From Euonymus europaeus (taxonomy: Eukaryota; Streptophyta; Magnoliopsida; Celastrales; Celastraceae), in the NCBI GenBank assembly GCA_963580455.1, contig OY756971.1:16329001-16393000 (forward strand): a stretch of 64,000 nt of DNA, given 5' to 3'. The notes under the pieces were generated by a model that was not told where the DNA came from, searched no databases, and was given only the letters and a program-made list of their open reading frames with translations. Positions 9,600 through 20,148 of this stretch are shown piece after piece. Made by a program: the position numbers and the translations under genes. How positions within the stretch are numbered: position 1 is the first letter of the stretch; the number at the start of each line of letters is the position of its first letter.

Positions 9600-10926
9600 T
9601 GTGCAAGCCCGACTAACATTAGCATCTCAAAAAGAGGAAGCCTCCTTAGTGAGAATAGAAATACTACACAAGCCAAGCATATCTATAAAAGCTATCAATA
9701 AAGTCAATGTTGAACCTTGTTAGATGGACTGAATACAGGCCTTCCTTACTAAAGGACTACTCACAAAAGGCAAGAATGATGTTAGGAATCTCCCAGAAGA
9801 TAACAACAGAGAAGTACTCCATCATTTAGGAAAATCTTTATTGAAGATCTTACACACTCCCTTACCTCAAGTGCCTTGCTGTCCGAGAATTCGATTATGC
9901 TCTCCGAGAATTCCATGAAGGAATTTATGGTGGCCATATAGGCGCAAGAACCTTAGCCAACAAGGTCTTACACTGTGGATACTATTTTCCAAACGTGAAG
10001 AAAGATGCCCAAAAGTTATTAAAAAAGTGAGATAAATTTCACCGACATGCCAATGTACCTCATTTCTCACAAATCGAGATGGCAATTATCCAAGATCCTT
10101 GCTCATTTGCACAATGGGTGCTTGACCTGTTAGGACCTCTACCCTGGGCTACTATGTAAAGGAAGTTCCTCATAGTGAATGTGAATTAATTCACAAAGAT
10201 GTACCTCATTTCTCACAAATCGAGATGGCAGTTATCCAAGATCCTTGCTCATTTGCACAATGGGTGCTTGACCTGTTAGGACCTTTTCCCCGGGCTACTA
10301 TGCAAAGGAAGTTCCTCATAGTGAATGTGAATTAATTCACAAAGTGGGTGGATTTTGAGCATTTGGCCACAATCATTGATCAGAAAGTTAAAAAATTCAT
10401 CTGGAAAATAATTATTTGTAGATATGGAATTCCTCAGGTTATCATTATTGTTAATGACTGAAAATTTGTGAGCAACTCAATTTAATAATTTTGCAAAGAA
10501 TTGGGCATCATCCTTAGGATCACTGCTATGGCACATCCCCAAGCGAATGGACAGGTTGAGGTGACTAATTGCATCATACTTTAGGGACTCAAAGCTCATC
10601 TTGACCATGCCAAAGCCCTTTGGACCGAACAACTCCATAGTGTACTATATTCAAATAAGACTACTTCGTAAACATCAATAGGTAAGACACCCTTCTCCTT
10701 ACATTCAGGTCGGAAGCTACTATCCCTGTAGGGATTGGAAATCCAAGTCCTTGGGTAGAGAACTTTGTCAAAAATGAGATCAAAGAGTTGTTACTCAATA
10801 GCCTGGACCTCTTAGAAGAAGCTAGAATCCAAATTGCATCATACAAATAGACGAAAACAAGGTATTATATTAAGAAAGTTCGAACAAGGAAGTTCTCAAA
10901 AGGAGATTGGTACTAAGAAAAGCCAC
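9600..10926 (+). pseudogene. Integrase, N-terminal and core regions (Tat-like element)
   Basis: Readable blocks are YALREFHEGIYGGHIGARTLANKVLHCGYYFP (split here over 9890-9985 as the zinc-finger region), then QWVLDLLGPLP as the first catalytic-Asp block, VDFEHLATIIDQKVKKF, and AHPQANGQVEVTN with the catalytic glutamate in QVE. The second Asp block reads IIIVND. The C-terminal part includes TPFSLTFRSEATIPVGI and LLNSLDLLEEARIQ. Stops, a 146-bp tandem duplication over the first catalytic block, and the solo LTR at 10927 break it. Confidence 0.75.
10053..10341 (+). repeat. 146-bp tandem duplication inside the integrase pseudogene
   Basis: Bases 10053-10198 and 10199-10341 are near-identical copies covering the HFSQIEMAIIQDP to WVLDLLGP region. 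Only a handful of differences separate them (for example GCAATT versus GCAGTT and CTACCCTGGG versus TTTCCCCGGG). The offset is 146, not a multiple of three, so it also shifts the frame. Confidence 0.9.
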
Positions 10927-12824
10927 TGTAACACCCTGAATCTTCAAATAGCTTACAAAATAGAGTACAAGTGACATATGACAATTATAGGTGTTAAATA
11001 TTTTTTATTAAATTATATATGATAAATAAAAATTATGTGCATAAAGATCATCGGGGACGGAGTTAGAATGAAATTGATGTGAATTTTAGGAGTTATGGGA
11101 TAGATAAGGTAATGGCAAAATTGTAAATTAAATATGACTATTTGGTAGATAACGTGGAAAGGTAGGGACACAATAGAAAAAGGCTAATAATATAATTTAT
11201 ATATATAATATATGGATACTAGCACGGGAATCGAGAAACCCTAAAAAATAGAAAAGAAAAAAAATTCCAGAAGAAGACGGAAGGGGGCGGTGGACGGAAA
11301 CCGAGATTCTTGCTCCAGTGACGAATTGAGAAACTGGAAGCACGAAAGGATGGGAAGGATGAGATGAAATCATTGATGCCAGTTTTGGACGGAACGGAGC
11401 TGATACGGGCGGTCAACGGAGGAGGTGAAGGGTGCGGCACTGTGACTTTGAAGCGTCGATTCTCCCTCCTCCGGCCACTGATCATGGAATGACGACCACC
11501 AGAAGATTACTCATGTCGAGCTCTACCTAACCGTGGCAACCGTGAACTTCACCGACCCCTTATCGACGATGACCCGGTTTCAAGATTTGGTGGGTTTGTT
11601 GACCCGCTTATGTGGGAAGAAAATCCTGCCGGTTGACTTGACCCGATTGGATGTTTTTGGCCATAATTGACCAGGTTGACTGTTTGACCCATATGCAAAT
11701 TAAGATGAATTTATTTAAATAAATATTAATACATTATGGATTTAAGGAAACAGACTTTTCTAGTTGAATTATTAATGGGATTCACCGAGACACGCTAAAG
11801 TAAGTAGTACTCAACTGTATTACGAAACTTTGTGACTGTGAATTTTATGTGCTATTATTTGTATTGATTGTGATGTCTATTGGAGTGTATATGATAATGA
11901 TTGTACTGATTGGATGTTTTCATGAGATGTAATTTGTGATGATTTGGATATACGTGAATTATGATCTGACATGTGATGATTTATTGAGGTAATGTTTATG
12001 GTTTGCTCCGCATGAGGCATGACATTTCGTGGCATACATGGCATGCACATTAATGTAAATGTTTTTATAACCGGGTATTACTGCTACAGAGAGGGTGTAC
12101 TGGAAAGAGAAAGGTTTATGGGAACTGTTAAATGAAAAGAAAAAGAATAAAGGATATGGATATTGACTGGAATATGCTCTATGGTAGGGCATTAGATAGA
12201 AATCCCGATCGGTTGCTCTGTAGCAGTTTACCTAGGTTAAGGGCCCGAGTACTGAAAATATGATTTAAATAACTGACTGTTTTATAAATACGATGTTCAC
12301 GTGCATTCATGCATAGGTATTACTTGTTGTGCTTTAGCTCACTATGTTCCATGATACAGGTAATAAATTCTTGATGATTAAGCTGACCTAGCTGTTGATG
12401 GCGTGACCGCGGATCCATGAAAAAGATGCTCGTGTGTTGGAGTTAGGTTTTGTTAGTCCATGATAAGACTAATAATTATATTTAAGTTCTACAATTATTA
12501 CTAGTATTTCAAATTATCGTGAAAAAGTGAAAGTTCGCAAAACGAGATCAAGAAGTATGTATTGTACGTCATTGCTTAAATTATAATTTTTGAATTCTGA
12601 TTGTTAAATTTTCATTGCAAATAGGGTGATTAATAATTGAGCTATTTAGTCAGTTTATTTAATTAGAGGTACAAGGTGCCTATTTTGTTTTATTCTAACA
12701 GTAATTGGATTTCTCTCCCGATATATATAGGATTCGGTTGTAACGAGGGATATATGTATATAATATAGGTAGCATTTTGGACTATGAACCCCAAGATTAG
12801 GGTTCCGTGGGATGGGGCGTTATA
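10927..12824 (+). mobile_element. Solo LTR, TGTAAC family copy 1
   Basis: Starts TGTAACACCC and ends GGGGCGTTATA, with perfect 5-bp repeats GCCAC at 10922-10926 and 12825-12829. No internal coding region is present. It is homologous, in opposite orientation, to 22862-25048 and 27602-29609: shared blocks include AAGGGCCCGAGTACTG and the GCATACATGGCATGCACATT region. An AT-rich TATA region (about 11195-11215) followed by AAACCCTAA suggests transcription on the plus strand. Ends and length fit Tekay/Del-type gypsy LTRs, by inference. It sits between the integrase core and C-terminus of the Tat-like element. Confidence 0.85.
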
Positions 12825-12990
12825 GCCACTCTATCTAGAAAGCACCTAGGTAAGCTCGAGGAGACTTGGAAAGGACGGACCATACCAAGTTGTGACAGCA
12901 ATGCTCGACGTAACCTAAAAAATTGAAAACCCTAAGAAACTAGATGAGATGCAACCTTGGAACATAAAAAACTTCCTACATATTACATTT
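12825..12990 (+). pseudogene. Integrase C-terminal end (Tat-like element)
   Basis: Beyond the solo LTR the host frame continues with LGKLEETWKG, a stretch matching the conserved end block of Tat-type integrases, then PKKLDEMQPWNIKNF. Host sequence joins cleanly when the solo LTR and one GCCAC copy are removed. Confidence 0.65.
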
Positions 12991-13159
12991 AGTATTTCTT
13001 TCCCGGCATGTACTTAGTCTTAGGATTTCAATTTTAGCAAGATTCCTCATCCCTTACACGGGACTTAGGATTTTAGAATTCAATAAAAGTAGTTTGTTTC
13101 TCAAGAAAAACTCTTCTAAATCTGCACCATCAAGAGAAGAAGCCTCGCTACATCATATA

Positions 13160-13450
13160 CCCCTCAGTGGTATTACAATTTAGACTCTTCTAAGTTACAA
13201 TGATCGAGTCTAGCTCCTCGATTCACATTACAACCTTTCCTCAGTTTTGCATTACAATTTAGATAGTTCTATGTTATAATGACGAATCAACACTCTAGTA
13301 CGTTATAGATTAATCCTCCTTGAGCTACAGTGACTAAGAAATTTTTTTTTGCTACAACTTGGGCGCCTCTAAGTTACAGCAATCCAAGTACTCCGCTCAG
13401 GTTCAGGGACACCTTAAAAAATCTTTAAGCCACAGTAAACAAGCATAGTG
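13160..13450 (+). repeat. Degenerate short repeats in the 3' untranslated part of the Tat-like element
   Basis: Motifs such as ATTACAATTTAG, TCTAAGTTACAATGA and CTCTAAGTTACAGCAATC recur about every 30-60 bp. The array is too degraded to define a unit exactly. The stretch lies between the end of integrase and the antisense ORF. Confidence 0.45.
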
Positions 13451-13654
13451 CTATCCTTGGTTTCATAATTTAGCTTTGGTTTCTCTAAGTCCCAAAAGTG
13501 GAGCATACAATCATCATCTACTCATAAAAATGAGAAATGAAGACAAAGAAGCTTGCATAAAATTTAAAAGTTAGAATGGTTTAAAAAGTTAGTACAAAAA
13601 TGACCATCAAAGTTCAAGGAAATTGTTCAAAAGATGCATGAAATTAAACATAAA

Positions 13655-13771
13655 AAATGTGAATGTTTTCATCGTTAGCTAGTTGCTCAACAAGATCTTT
13701 AGCAATAGTCATAAGAATGAAGGGAATGGAGCTCTCCGTGGGGACAATAGGATCACCTTCAACATCAACAT
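13655..13771 (-). pseudogene. Antisense ORF of the Tat-like element, C-terminal end
   Basis: On the minus strand just left of the gag-only copia, the frame reads VDVEGDPIVPTESSIPFIL followed by MTIAKDLVEQLANDENIH and a stop. Right of the copia, the same strand ends in an acidic DDDDED run. Removing the copia element joins the two, so the insertion split the antisense ORF. Confidence 0.5.
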
Positions 13772-14559
13772 TGTTGGTTTGTCCACGATGAATGTATGAC
13801 AATTGGGTGATGATGTGTAGGGATGTAACCTACCACAGTAGTTGTAGCAAGTTACTTCAGCAATCTGTGTGGGCTATAACTTCTTATTAAACTCATGGGC
13901 TTTAATGATGGGCTTTATGTATTGTGTTACGTGAAGTTGTGTTTAGTGTGATATCTTATGATAGGTGTCCTATTCCAATGGGTATGTCCACATGCAGGTA
14001 TGTAAATGTTAGTGTTCTATTGGAAAATAAACTATTGTGGATGCCGTGTATTTAGATAATAGATCTAGTGGTTTGTACATGATTGTTTTATGACACATGG
14101 AGATGTTCTTATCACTTATCGTGCATGTGTTATCACACAAGTATGGATGTGTGTCGTATCTTTTCAGGTGATAAGTTTCTTATGGGAAAAGAAGTCTTGA
14201 TCTCCCACACTCTTGCATGGTATAAAGACATCACCGTGGTTGTTTTTGGGACTACCAAAGTTACGAGTGATTAAGATTTGAGCATTGTTTTTGTAACTTC
14301 TTATAAGCGAATCATCTCATTATTTTATAAGCAAAACATTGAATGGGAGGGATGAGCGATGTCTTTAGTTCAAAGATAGGGTTATAACTCCTAATTCATT
14401 ATTAGTGGATTGTTCCTCAAGGTTAGTCGCTCATAGACTCGAGATTTTTCCCATGTTAGGTTTTCCTCGTAAAATACTTGGTGTTATTTTTGTTTATTTT
14501 CTGCATTATAGTTTCTATATTTGTTGGCTAACGTTCTTGGTGAGGTACACCAATTCGCA
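13772..14559 (+). repeat. 5' LTR of the gag-only copia element
   Basis: Ends CAATTCGCA just before the primer site. Compared with the 3' LTR it misses a segment that in the other copy spans about 16625-16775. Confidence 0.75.
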
Positions 14560-14561
14560 AG

Positions 14562-14573
14562 TGGTATCAGAGC
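14562..14573 (+). promoter_or_regulatory. Primer-binding site, initiator Met tRNA
   Basis: Exact TGGTATCAGAGC, two bases after the LTR end. Confidence 0.85.
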
Positions 14574-14610
14574 AGGTGTCGACATCGAAACTAGTACGAA
14601 TCAAATACCA

Positions 14611-15381
14611 CATTTTGATGGCTCAAACTACTAATACTGGAAAGCTCGCATTAGAGCTTATCTGAAGTCTATTGATGAACGAGTTTGGCTAGCTGTTGTT
14701 CATGGATATGTGTTACCAACTGGTACTAATTTAGAAGGTAAGGATATTCCTAAGCTTGTTAATACTTAGTTAAAAACTGATTATGACAATACAAGTTGGA
14801 ATAGTAAAGCAATCAATGCTTTATTCTTGGCATTGACAATTGATGAGTTTCATAAAATCTCTCATTGCGAAATTACTAAGGAAGCTTGGGACTTGTTGGA
14901 TATCACAAATAAAGGAACAACTACTGTTAAAAATGCCAAGTTGCAACGTATAACTACTTTATTTGAGAATTTTAGAATGAAGGAAAATGAGAGTTTTTAT
15001 GAATTGTATGCTAAACTAAGTGATCTTTCTAATTCATCATTCACTCTTCGAGAACCCATCTCTCAAAGTAAAATAGTTAGAAAAATCTTAAGGTCTCTTT
15101 CAGAAAGATTCATGATGAAAGTTGCAGCTATTGAAGAAAGCAAGGATTTTGATTCTATCAAAGTTGAAGAACCGGTAGGATCTTTGCAAACTTATGAGAT
15201 AAATTTTTTATCTCAATACAAGTCAAAAGGTATTGCTCTTAAGTCTGTTAATGAATCTGATGATTTACTTGATAAATTTGCGTTTCTAACAAAAAATTTC
15301 AAAAAAATTATTGAAGAACAGAAAGCCTCCGAATTTGATCCCATTACGGCCTCCTATTTCTTTCAAAATTGTGCAGCGTAG
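14611..15381 (+). pseudogene. copia gag with two in-frame stops
   Basis: One frame runs from FDGSNY through WKARIRAYLKSIDERVWLA, NSKAINALFLALTIDEFHKI, EAWDLLDITNKGT, KNAKLQRITTLFENFRM and MKVAAIEESKDFDSIKVEEPVGSLQTYE to a stop at 15379-15381. This is the capsid architecture of plant copia gag (UBN2-like families). TAA at 14632-14634 and TAG at 14767-14769 interrupt the N-terminal third; from 14770 on it is open for over 200 residues. No zinc knuckle is seen. Confidence 0.8.
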
Positions 15382-16050
15382 TACATATCTTTCTCCTCTT
15401 GTACCTCCTGCTGTTCAGGTTGATGACTCTGTTCCTCCTAGTACTCACCCAGTGCAACCTACTTCAGCACCTCCTACGTCTGTGTCTCCTACATCTTCTG
15501 CTTCCCTCTCAGAGTTAACAGGGTTAGTTCAAGTTCTGTCACAGCAGGTTATGTCACTTACACAGCAGGTTACTTCGCTTCACATTGCCATGGATGGTTT
15601 TTAGCTTGCTGTTCTTCCAGCTTTTCGGAGTCTTTCTTCCGCTTGTGTGGAGTTAGCCACTACGGTTGATTATATTGCGTCTAAGGTGGATCATAGTTTT
15701 CATATGCACAAATTTCCTTCTCTGATTTGAAAAATTGTCTCATTGCTCTCAAGCACAATCAAGATGAAGCCACTGATATTCTTCAGTTGATTCTCCAGCG
15801 TGCTTGTCTGTGACATATTGTTGATCAAAACAAGGGGAGAAGGTGTTTGTTTAGCTTTAGGGCTGCTTAGCTTTAAGGGGAGCAGTTTTTTGTTGTTCGT
15901 TAACTGCTTATGGTATTTGGGCTTATGGTATTTTGGTACATTGTTTTGGTTATGTTGGATGGATATTGATAATGGTTGTTTTGGTTATGTTGGCTATTTG
16001 TTTACGGGTGTAGGTAGTGACACCAGGTGGTGTTTTGATCCCCCAATTGT
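15382..16050 (+). other. Non-gag internal region of the gag-only copia element
   Basis: After gag, frame +2 is open from 15311 to 15604 and encodes a Pro/Ser/Thr-rich stretch (PPSTHP, PPTSVSPTSS) followed by a helix with heptad-like LTGLVQVLSQQVMSLTQQVTSL. I do not recognise a pol domain here. The rest to the polypurine tract is T/G-rich and without clear coding. Confidence 0.5.
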
Positions 16051-16062
16051 CAAGGGGGAGTT

Positions 16063-16866
16063 TGTTGGTTTGTGCCCGATGAATGTATGACAATTGGGTG
16101 ATGATGTGCGGGGATGTAACCTACCACAGTAGTTGTAACAAGCTACTTCAATAGTCTGTGTGGGCTATAACTTCTTATTACACTCATGGGCTTCAATGAT
16201 GGGCTTTATGTATTGTGTTACATGAAGTTGTGTTTAGTGTGATATCTTATGATAGGTGTCCTATTCTAATGGGTATGTCCACATGCAGGTATGTAAGTGT
16301 TTGTGTTCTATTGGGAAATAAACTATTGTGGATGCCGTGTATTTAGATAATAGATCTAGTGGTTTCTACATGATTGTTTTATGACACGTGGAGATATTCT
16401 TATCATTTACCTTTCATGTGGTATCAAACAAGTATGGATGTGTGTTGTATTTTTTCAAGTGATAAGGTGATAAGTTTCTTATAGGAAAAGAAGTCTTGAT
16501 CTCCAAGACTCTTGCATGGTATAAAGACATCACCGTGGTTGTTTTGGGGACTACTAAAGTTACGAGTGATTAAGATTTGAGCATTGTTTTTGTAACTTCT
16601 TATAAGCGAATCATCTCATTATTTCATGTGTGAGATTCTAATCATGAGAGTTTAGTGAGTGATTTGTAGTGAAGACATTTGTATTGAGAGTTGTTCTTCT
16701 TGGATTACTTGTTTGTGTAGGCTCTTGGGGATTTCAAGGGTAGTCTCTACCTTGTTGGTTTGAGTGAGGTTGAAGCAAAACACTGAATAGGAGGGATGAG
16801 CGATGTCTTTAGTTCAAAGATAGGGTTGTAACTCCTGATTTGTTATTAGTGGATTGTTCCTCAAGG
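16063..16866 (+). repeat. 3' LTR of the gag-only copia element, 3'-truncated
   Basis: Matches 13772 onwards up to the shared TGGATTGTTCCTCAAGGTT block, after which host sequence (antisense ORF of the Tat-like element) resumes. Confidence 0.75.
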
Positions 16867-16899
16867 TTTGTCAACAAATATAGAAACTAGATGTCCTCA

Positions 16900-18729
16900 T
16901 CATCATCGTCGATTTCTTGAATCAATTACAATTTCTCATAAGCATCCTTTTTACTTACATCTTTTTCATCATACCCAGCGAGCACCGGGCACAAGTCATC
17001 AAGTACATCTAAGCTCTAGGCCTTGTTGGTTAAAAAATCCTTGCCTACTTGATGATATCTTGATGACAAAAGAAGATTTGTGCCAAAGAATGAACCGATA
17101 CTCCGAGGAATCCCAAAATTCTCACAGTACAACCTAACACCCTTCTTTGAAAAGTTGGGCCCTTTCAATCTCAGTAGTCCACTTCAGTTTAGCTAACTTC
17201 TCCTTGGTGCTCATCACCTTGATGGCGAGAAGCGACTATGCCTCCTGAGACTTTTGAAGAACCAATCGAGAAAGCTACAAGGCTGATTCATTCTGACCAA
17301 GTGCCCCCTTTAAGAGAAAATTTTCCTTCTCAATGGTTTTCTTTTGGGCCTTCGGGCTTCAGATCCAAGGAGTGTTTCCCAAATAGGAAGGTTAGCTAGA
17401 AAAGGAAAAACATCATCAGTAAAGGAAATTGAAGAAAAAGATGAATCAAAGAAAAAAAGCACGTACCACCATAAAGTTTAACTATAAAACATGTGACCTT
17501 TCCCTCGGTGGATAGGTCCCTAACCTGAAATTGATCTGAAGGATGACCAAGCTTTTCTATCATTTCTAACGCTACCCGAGGATTGCTCACACTGCTAGAT
17601 ACCTAGACCTCCAACTCTGAAATGTGAATGTCTCCTATCTTGAGAGGAGAACTAGAGGACCAGGAACCCGAGACATGAGTGAGCGATCCAATGGCCTGGA
17701 AAGAAGGGCTTTCGATCAAACCAGCATGACCAAAGTCAATATTTTTTCCTCGACCGGCCTTGGCACAACCAGTAGCAGCAAGGGCTGTTGTCCTTTTTCT
17801 TTTGCTCGACCCAATATCTTTGGCCTATTTCTTCCTCTGAGTTAGCTGAGCATTTTTCTTCTAAAGCAAAAACATAATCAACAACCCTTGACATATGTGA
17901 AAAGAAAATAACAAGAAAATCAGCAAAAGTATAAAAGACATACATAGTACAAAAAAAGGCATTGGAGCAAAGAAAAACTCCTACCTTGTATAGCCTGCTC
18001 AGGCTGGTATGCTCGGGGAAAATTATCAGCCGAGCATATGACAGAAATTGAAGGACGAGTAAAAGCAAGTTTTATGGCTAAGTGCCAGTCAAGCTCTTCA
18101 ATTGAGAGCTTGGGTTGAATTTAGTAAATTTTGGAAGAGCCTAGAAGGTCTTAAAGGGAAGCTCCCCACCCTCAGACAATGGCATCTGATAAAATATGTA
18201 ACTTGTTTTCCAATTATGGTTGGACGAGGCATACATTGGAGCTACCATAACTTTTTCAAATTTTAAATAACAGAGACCAGGATTTCCTAGGACTTTGCAA
18301 AGAGAGGAAATATGTTGAAGAACGTTGGAAGAGAAAGGGAAACTGAACTCCGTACAATAAGAGAGGATAGTATCGAGATAAACCTAAGAATAGGGGCTAG
18401 GCAAGACAGAAGAAAATATCAAAATGAGAGAAAAAAGAAGTCAAAGTAGGAACAAAAGGGATCCGAGCTCTATATTGAAGAGTAGTAGTAGATGTGACAA
18501 ATTTCCCACAATGACGATCAAAAAAAGAAGTCCCCTCAGGCACGGGCTTGCAAGGATAAAGGATCCTATAAATTCTCTGTTGGTTTTCCACACCGATGGT
18601 CGAAAGCTTACAACCTAAATTCTTCGGTTCCTTCGATGAATCGCCTACAACCCAAGCTACCTCTAAAGGGGCCTCAAACCCAGGAGGAGCGAAGTGTGTG
18701 TGATGACACCAAGAGAACCCACCAATCAA
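16900..18729 (-). pseudogene. Antisense ORF of the Tat-like element, N-terminal and middle parts
   Basis: On the strand opposite to gag-pol, several open stretches follow one another: 18729-18397 (including EVAWVVGD, PCKPVPEGTSFFDRHCGKF and FFSHFDIFF), 18068-17736, and 17590-17396 (NPRVALEMIEKLGHPSDQF), then a helical segment near 17340-17160 (ENFLLKG, SRLVLQKSQEA, STKEKLAKLKWTTEIERAQLF) typical of a coiled coil. An antisense ORF between integrase and the 3' LTR is a known trait of Tat-clade elements (Grande, Ogre); its function is not known. Stops and frameshifts show it is dead here. Confidence 0.55.
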
Positions 18730-19276
18730 AGATTAGCATATGGAATAGAAGGACAAACAATTCCTCTTTGGTGGCACATACACACTAGTCGCTTTGTTTG
18801 GTCCTCACTTCTCGAACCTTATCAAGGAGACAAACATTATGCTCGGCATCCCAATCCTTGGAAAAGTCTAAAACCTAAGGAAAATGGGTTCCTTATTGAA
18901 TAAGGAATCTCCCTTATTGGTTTCCTATTCTGACAAGAACCCTACTATAAAAATAACTTCACTACAAATAGGAGAAGGAGAATTTATGGCTATGAAAAGG
19001 GGTTCCGACAGGTAACTCTGAGACACTATTTCTATAGTATATTATTCAACTCCTACAGCACCGAGCAATGCACTCTAGGAGACTTACACACATTTATATA
19101 TCTAACTAGAGCGTCAAAGCACCAACGCCAGAAAATAACCTATAGCGGGCTCTTTACTCACGTTTGCTCATTTATGTAGGAAGGTTAGCAACTGAGAAGA
19201 GCAGTACAATCTGAGAAGACCTCGATAGGCCATAGCCTGATACGTCATCCAAGTGATCTAGTTTTGGACGTCATCA
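18701..19276 (+). repeat. 3' LTR of the Tat-like element
   Basis: Partner of 1830-2402, preceded by a purine run (AGGAGGAGCGAAG near 18682-18694) suitable as polypurine tract. It ends GTCATCA at 19276, directly followed by GTGTG. Confidence 0.8.
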
Positions 19277-19940
19277 GTGTGGTTGTGCAAAAGTTGTGGT
19301 ACATCCACATGAAGACCATGGGCCCTCGACACCCCACTCCCCAAATTTTTCAAAAAAAATTATATACAAAAATTAATTATAAAATTACATTTTTTTGAGC
19401 TCCAATTAATTTTTAAGGTGGTTTGTATTTATTTACATACATATGTTTAACTTTTGGTTTCATATGAATGATATTTTTATGGACTTAAGGTTATTAGTTG
19501 GATTGGATAGTGTTTCTTGAATTTTTTTTTACTTCTATTTTTGGGCACATAATATTTATACATTTAGTGATACTTTCATTTTTCTTTAATCAATGAAAAA
19601 TTAGTTGTTTTTTCAATAAATAACCTTAAAAATACCCAAACCCCCGCCAACCATTAGGCCCCTCCTCATCTAAATTCCTGCCTCCACCCCTATGCAAAAG
19701 CACTCTTTTTTTTGTGGTTCACTACTAATTCAAGCTAGTTGAGAATACTAATAACTACTCGTTGATACTGCATATGAGAAGAAAAATTCATATTAAAAAC
19801 TTGTATGCCCTCAAAGAAAATTAGAATAAAATTGAGAAGAAATGGCTTGAAAATTTCATTTATTAGAAATTGAAAGGTTGAAAGAGCATTAGTTTAACTA
19901 AAAGGCATAACTGAAAATTCTAGTGACACTTATGAGTATG
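19277..19940. other. Unassigned AT-rich DNA
   Basis: Flank of the Tat-like element. A GC-richer start (GGGCCCTCGACACCCC near 19321) is followed by long A/T runs. No open frame over 60 codons, no repeat pair and no recognisable domain were found. Confidence 0.5.
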
Positions 19941-20148
19941 TGTTAGGAATCCCACATCAGAACTATGCAAGGATTCAATATACTTTATAAGGACAAGTAA
20001 TTCTCACTTTATTAACATGGAATTTCCCTGAGCTTAAATACCATTAAGTAAGACAATTCAATAAGAACAAAGTTATACAAGTAGTTTAATCACAAAAATC
20101 AAATAACCCAAAGCGTGTTGATGTGAGTGGGCTTGAGATTTACAACAC
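19941..20148 (+). repeat. TRIM-like or small solo LTR
   Basis: The 208-bp stretch starts TGTTAGGAATCCCACATC and ends GGGCTTGAGATTTACAACA, with TGTT/AACA terminal inversion. The AATCCCACATC box near the start is common in small plant LTRs and TRIMs. No 5-bp duplication is visible at the ends and there is no second copy in the window. Confidence 0.45.

Larger units (their letters stand above)
13772..16866 (+). mobile_element. Nested gag-only Ty1/copia element
   Basis: Two LTRs starting TGTTGGTTTGT (13772 and 16063) flank only about 1.5 kb of internal DNA. A canonical iMet primer site (TGGTATCAGAGC) lies at 14562-14573 and a polypurine tract (CAAGGGGGAG) at 16051-16060. The only copia domain is gag; protease, integrase, RT and RNase H are absent, so any movement needed helpers. 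LTR divergence is about 8-9% in the first 100 bp. The 3' LTR appears cut short near 16866, since the last about 100 bp of the 5' LTR have no match there. The 5' LTR lacks an internal block of about 150 bp that the 3' LTR has. Confidence 0.8.
1830..19276 (+). mobile_element. Old Tat-like Ty3/gypsy LTR retrotransposon, opened by three later insertions
   Basis: The element is bounded by two related LTRs of about 575 bp, both starting TGATGAC and ending GTCATCA, a perfect 7-bp terminal inversion. Flanks ATGTG (1825-1829) and GTGTG (19277-19281) are a likely target duplication with one change. Inside, in order, are a primer-site-like TTGGCG motif, degraded gag, zinc-knuckle remnant, protease with DNGS, RT, RNase H, integrase, and then an antisense coding region before the 3' LTR. 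That order and the antisense ORF are what I know from the Tat clade (Grande/Ogre/Retand relatives). LTR divergence over a stretch compared by eye is about 15-20%. Roughly half of its length is three inserted elements; without them it would be near 8.7 kb. Confidence 0.8.

Noticed and set aside
11219..11485. 88-codon minus-strand frame
   Set aside because: Inside the solo LTR at 10927-12824; no domain.
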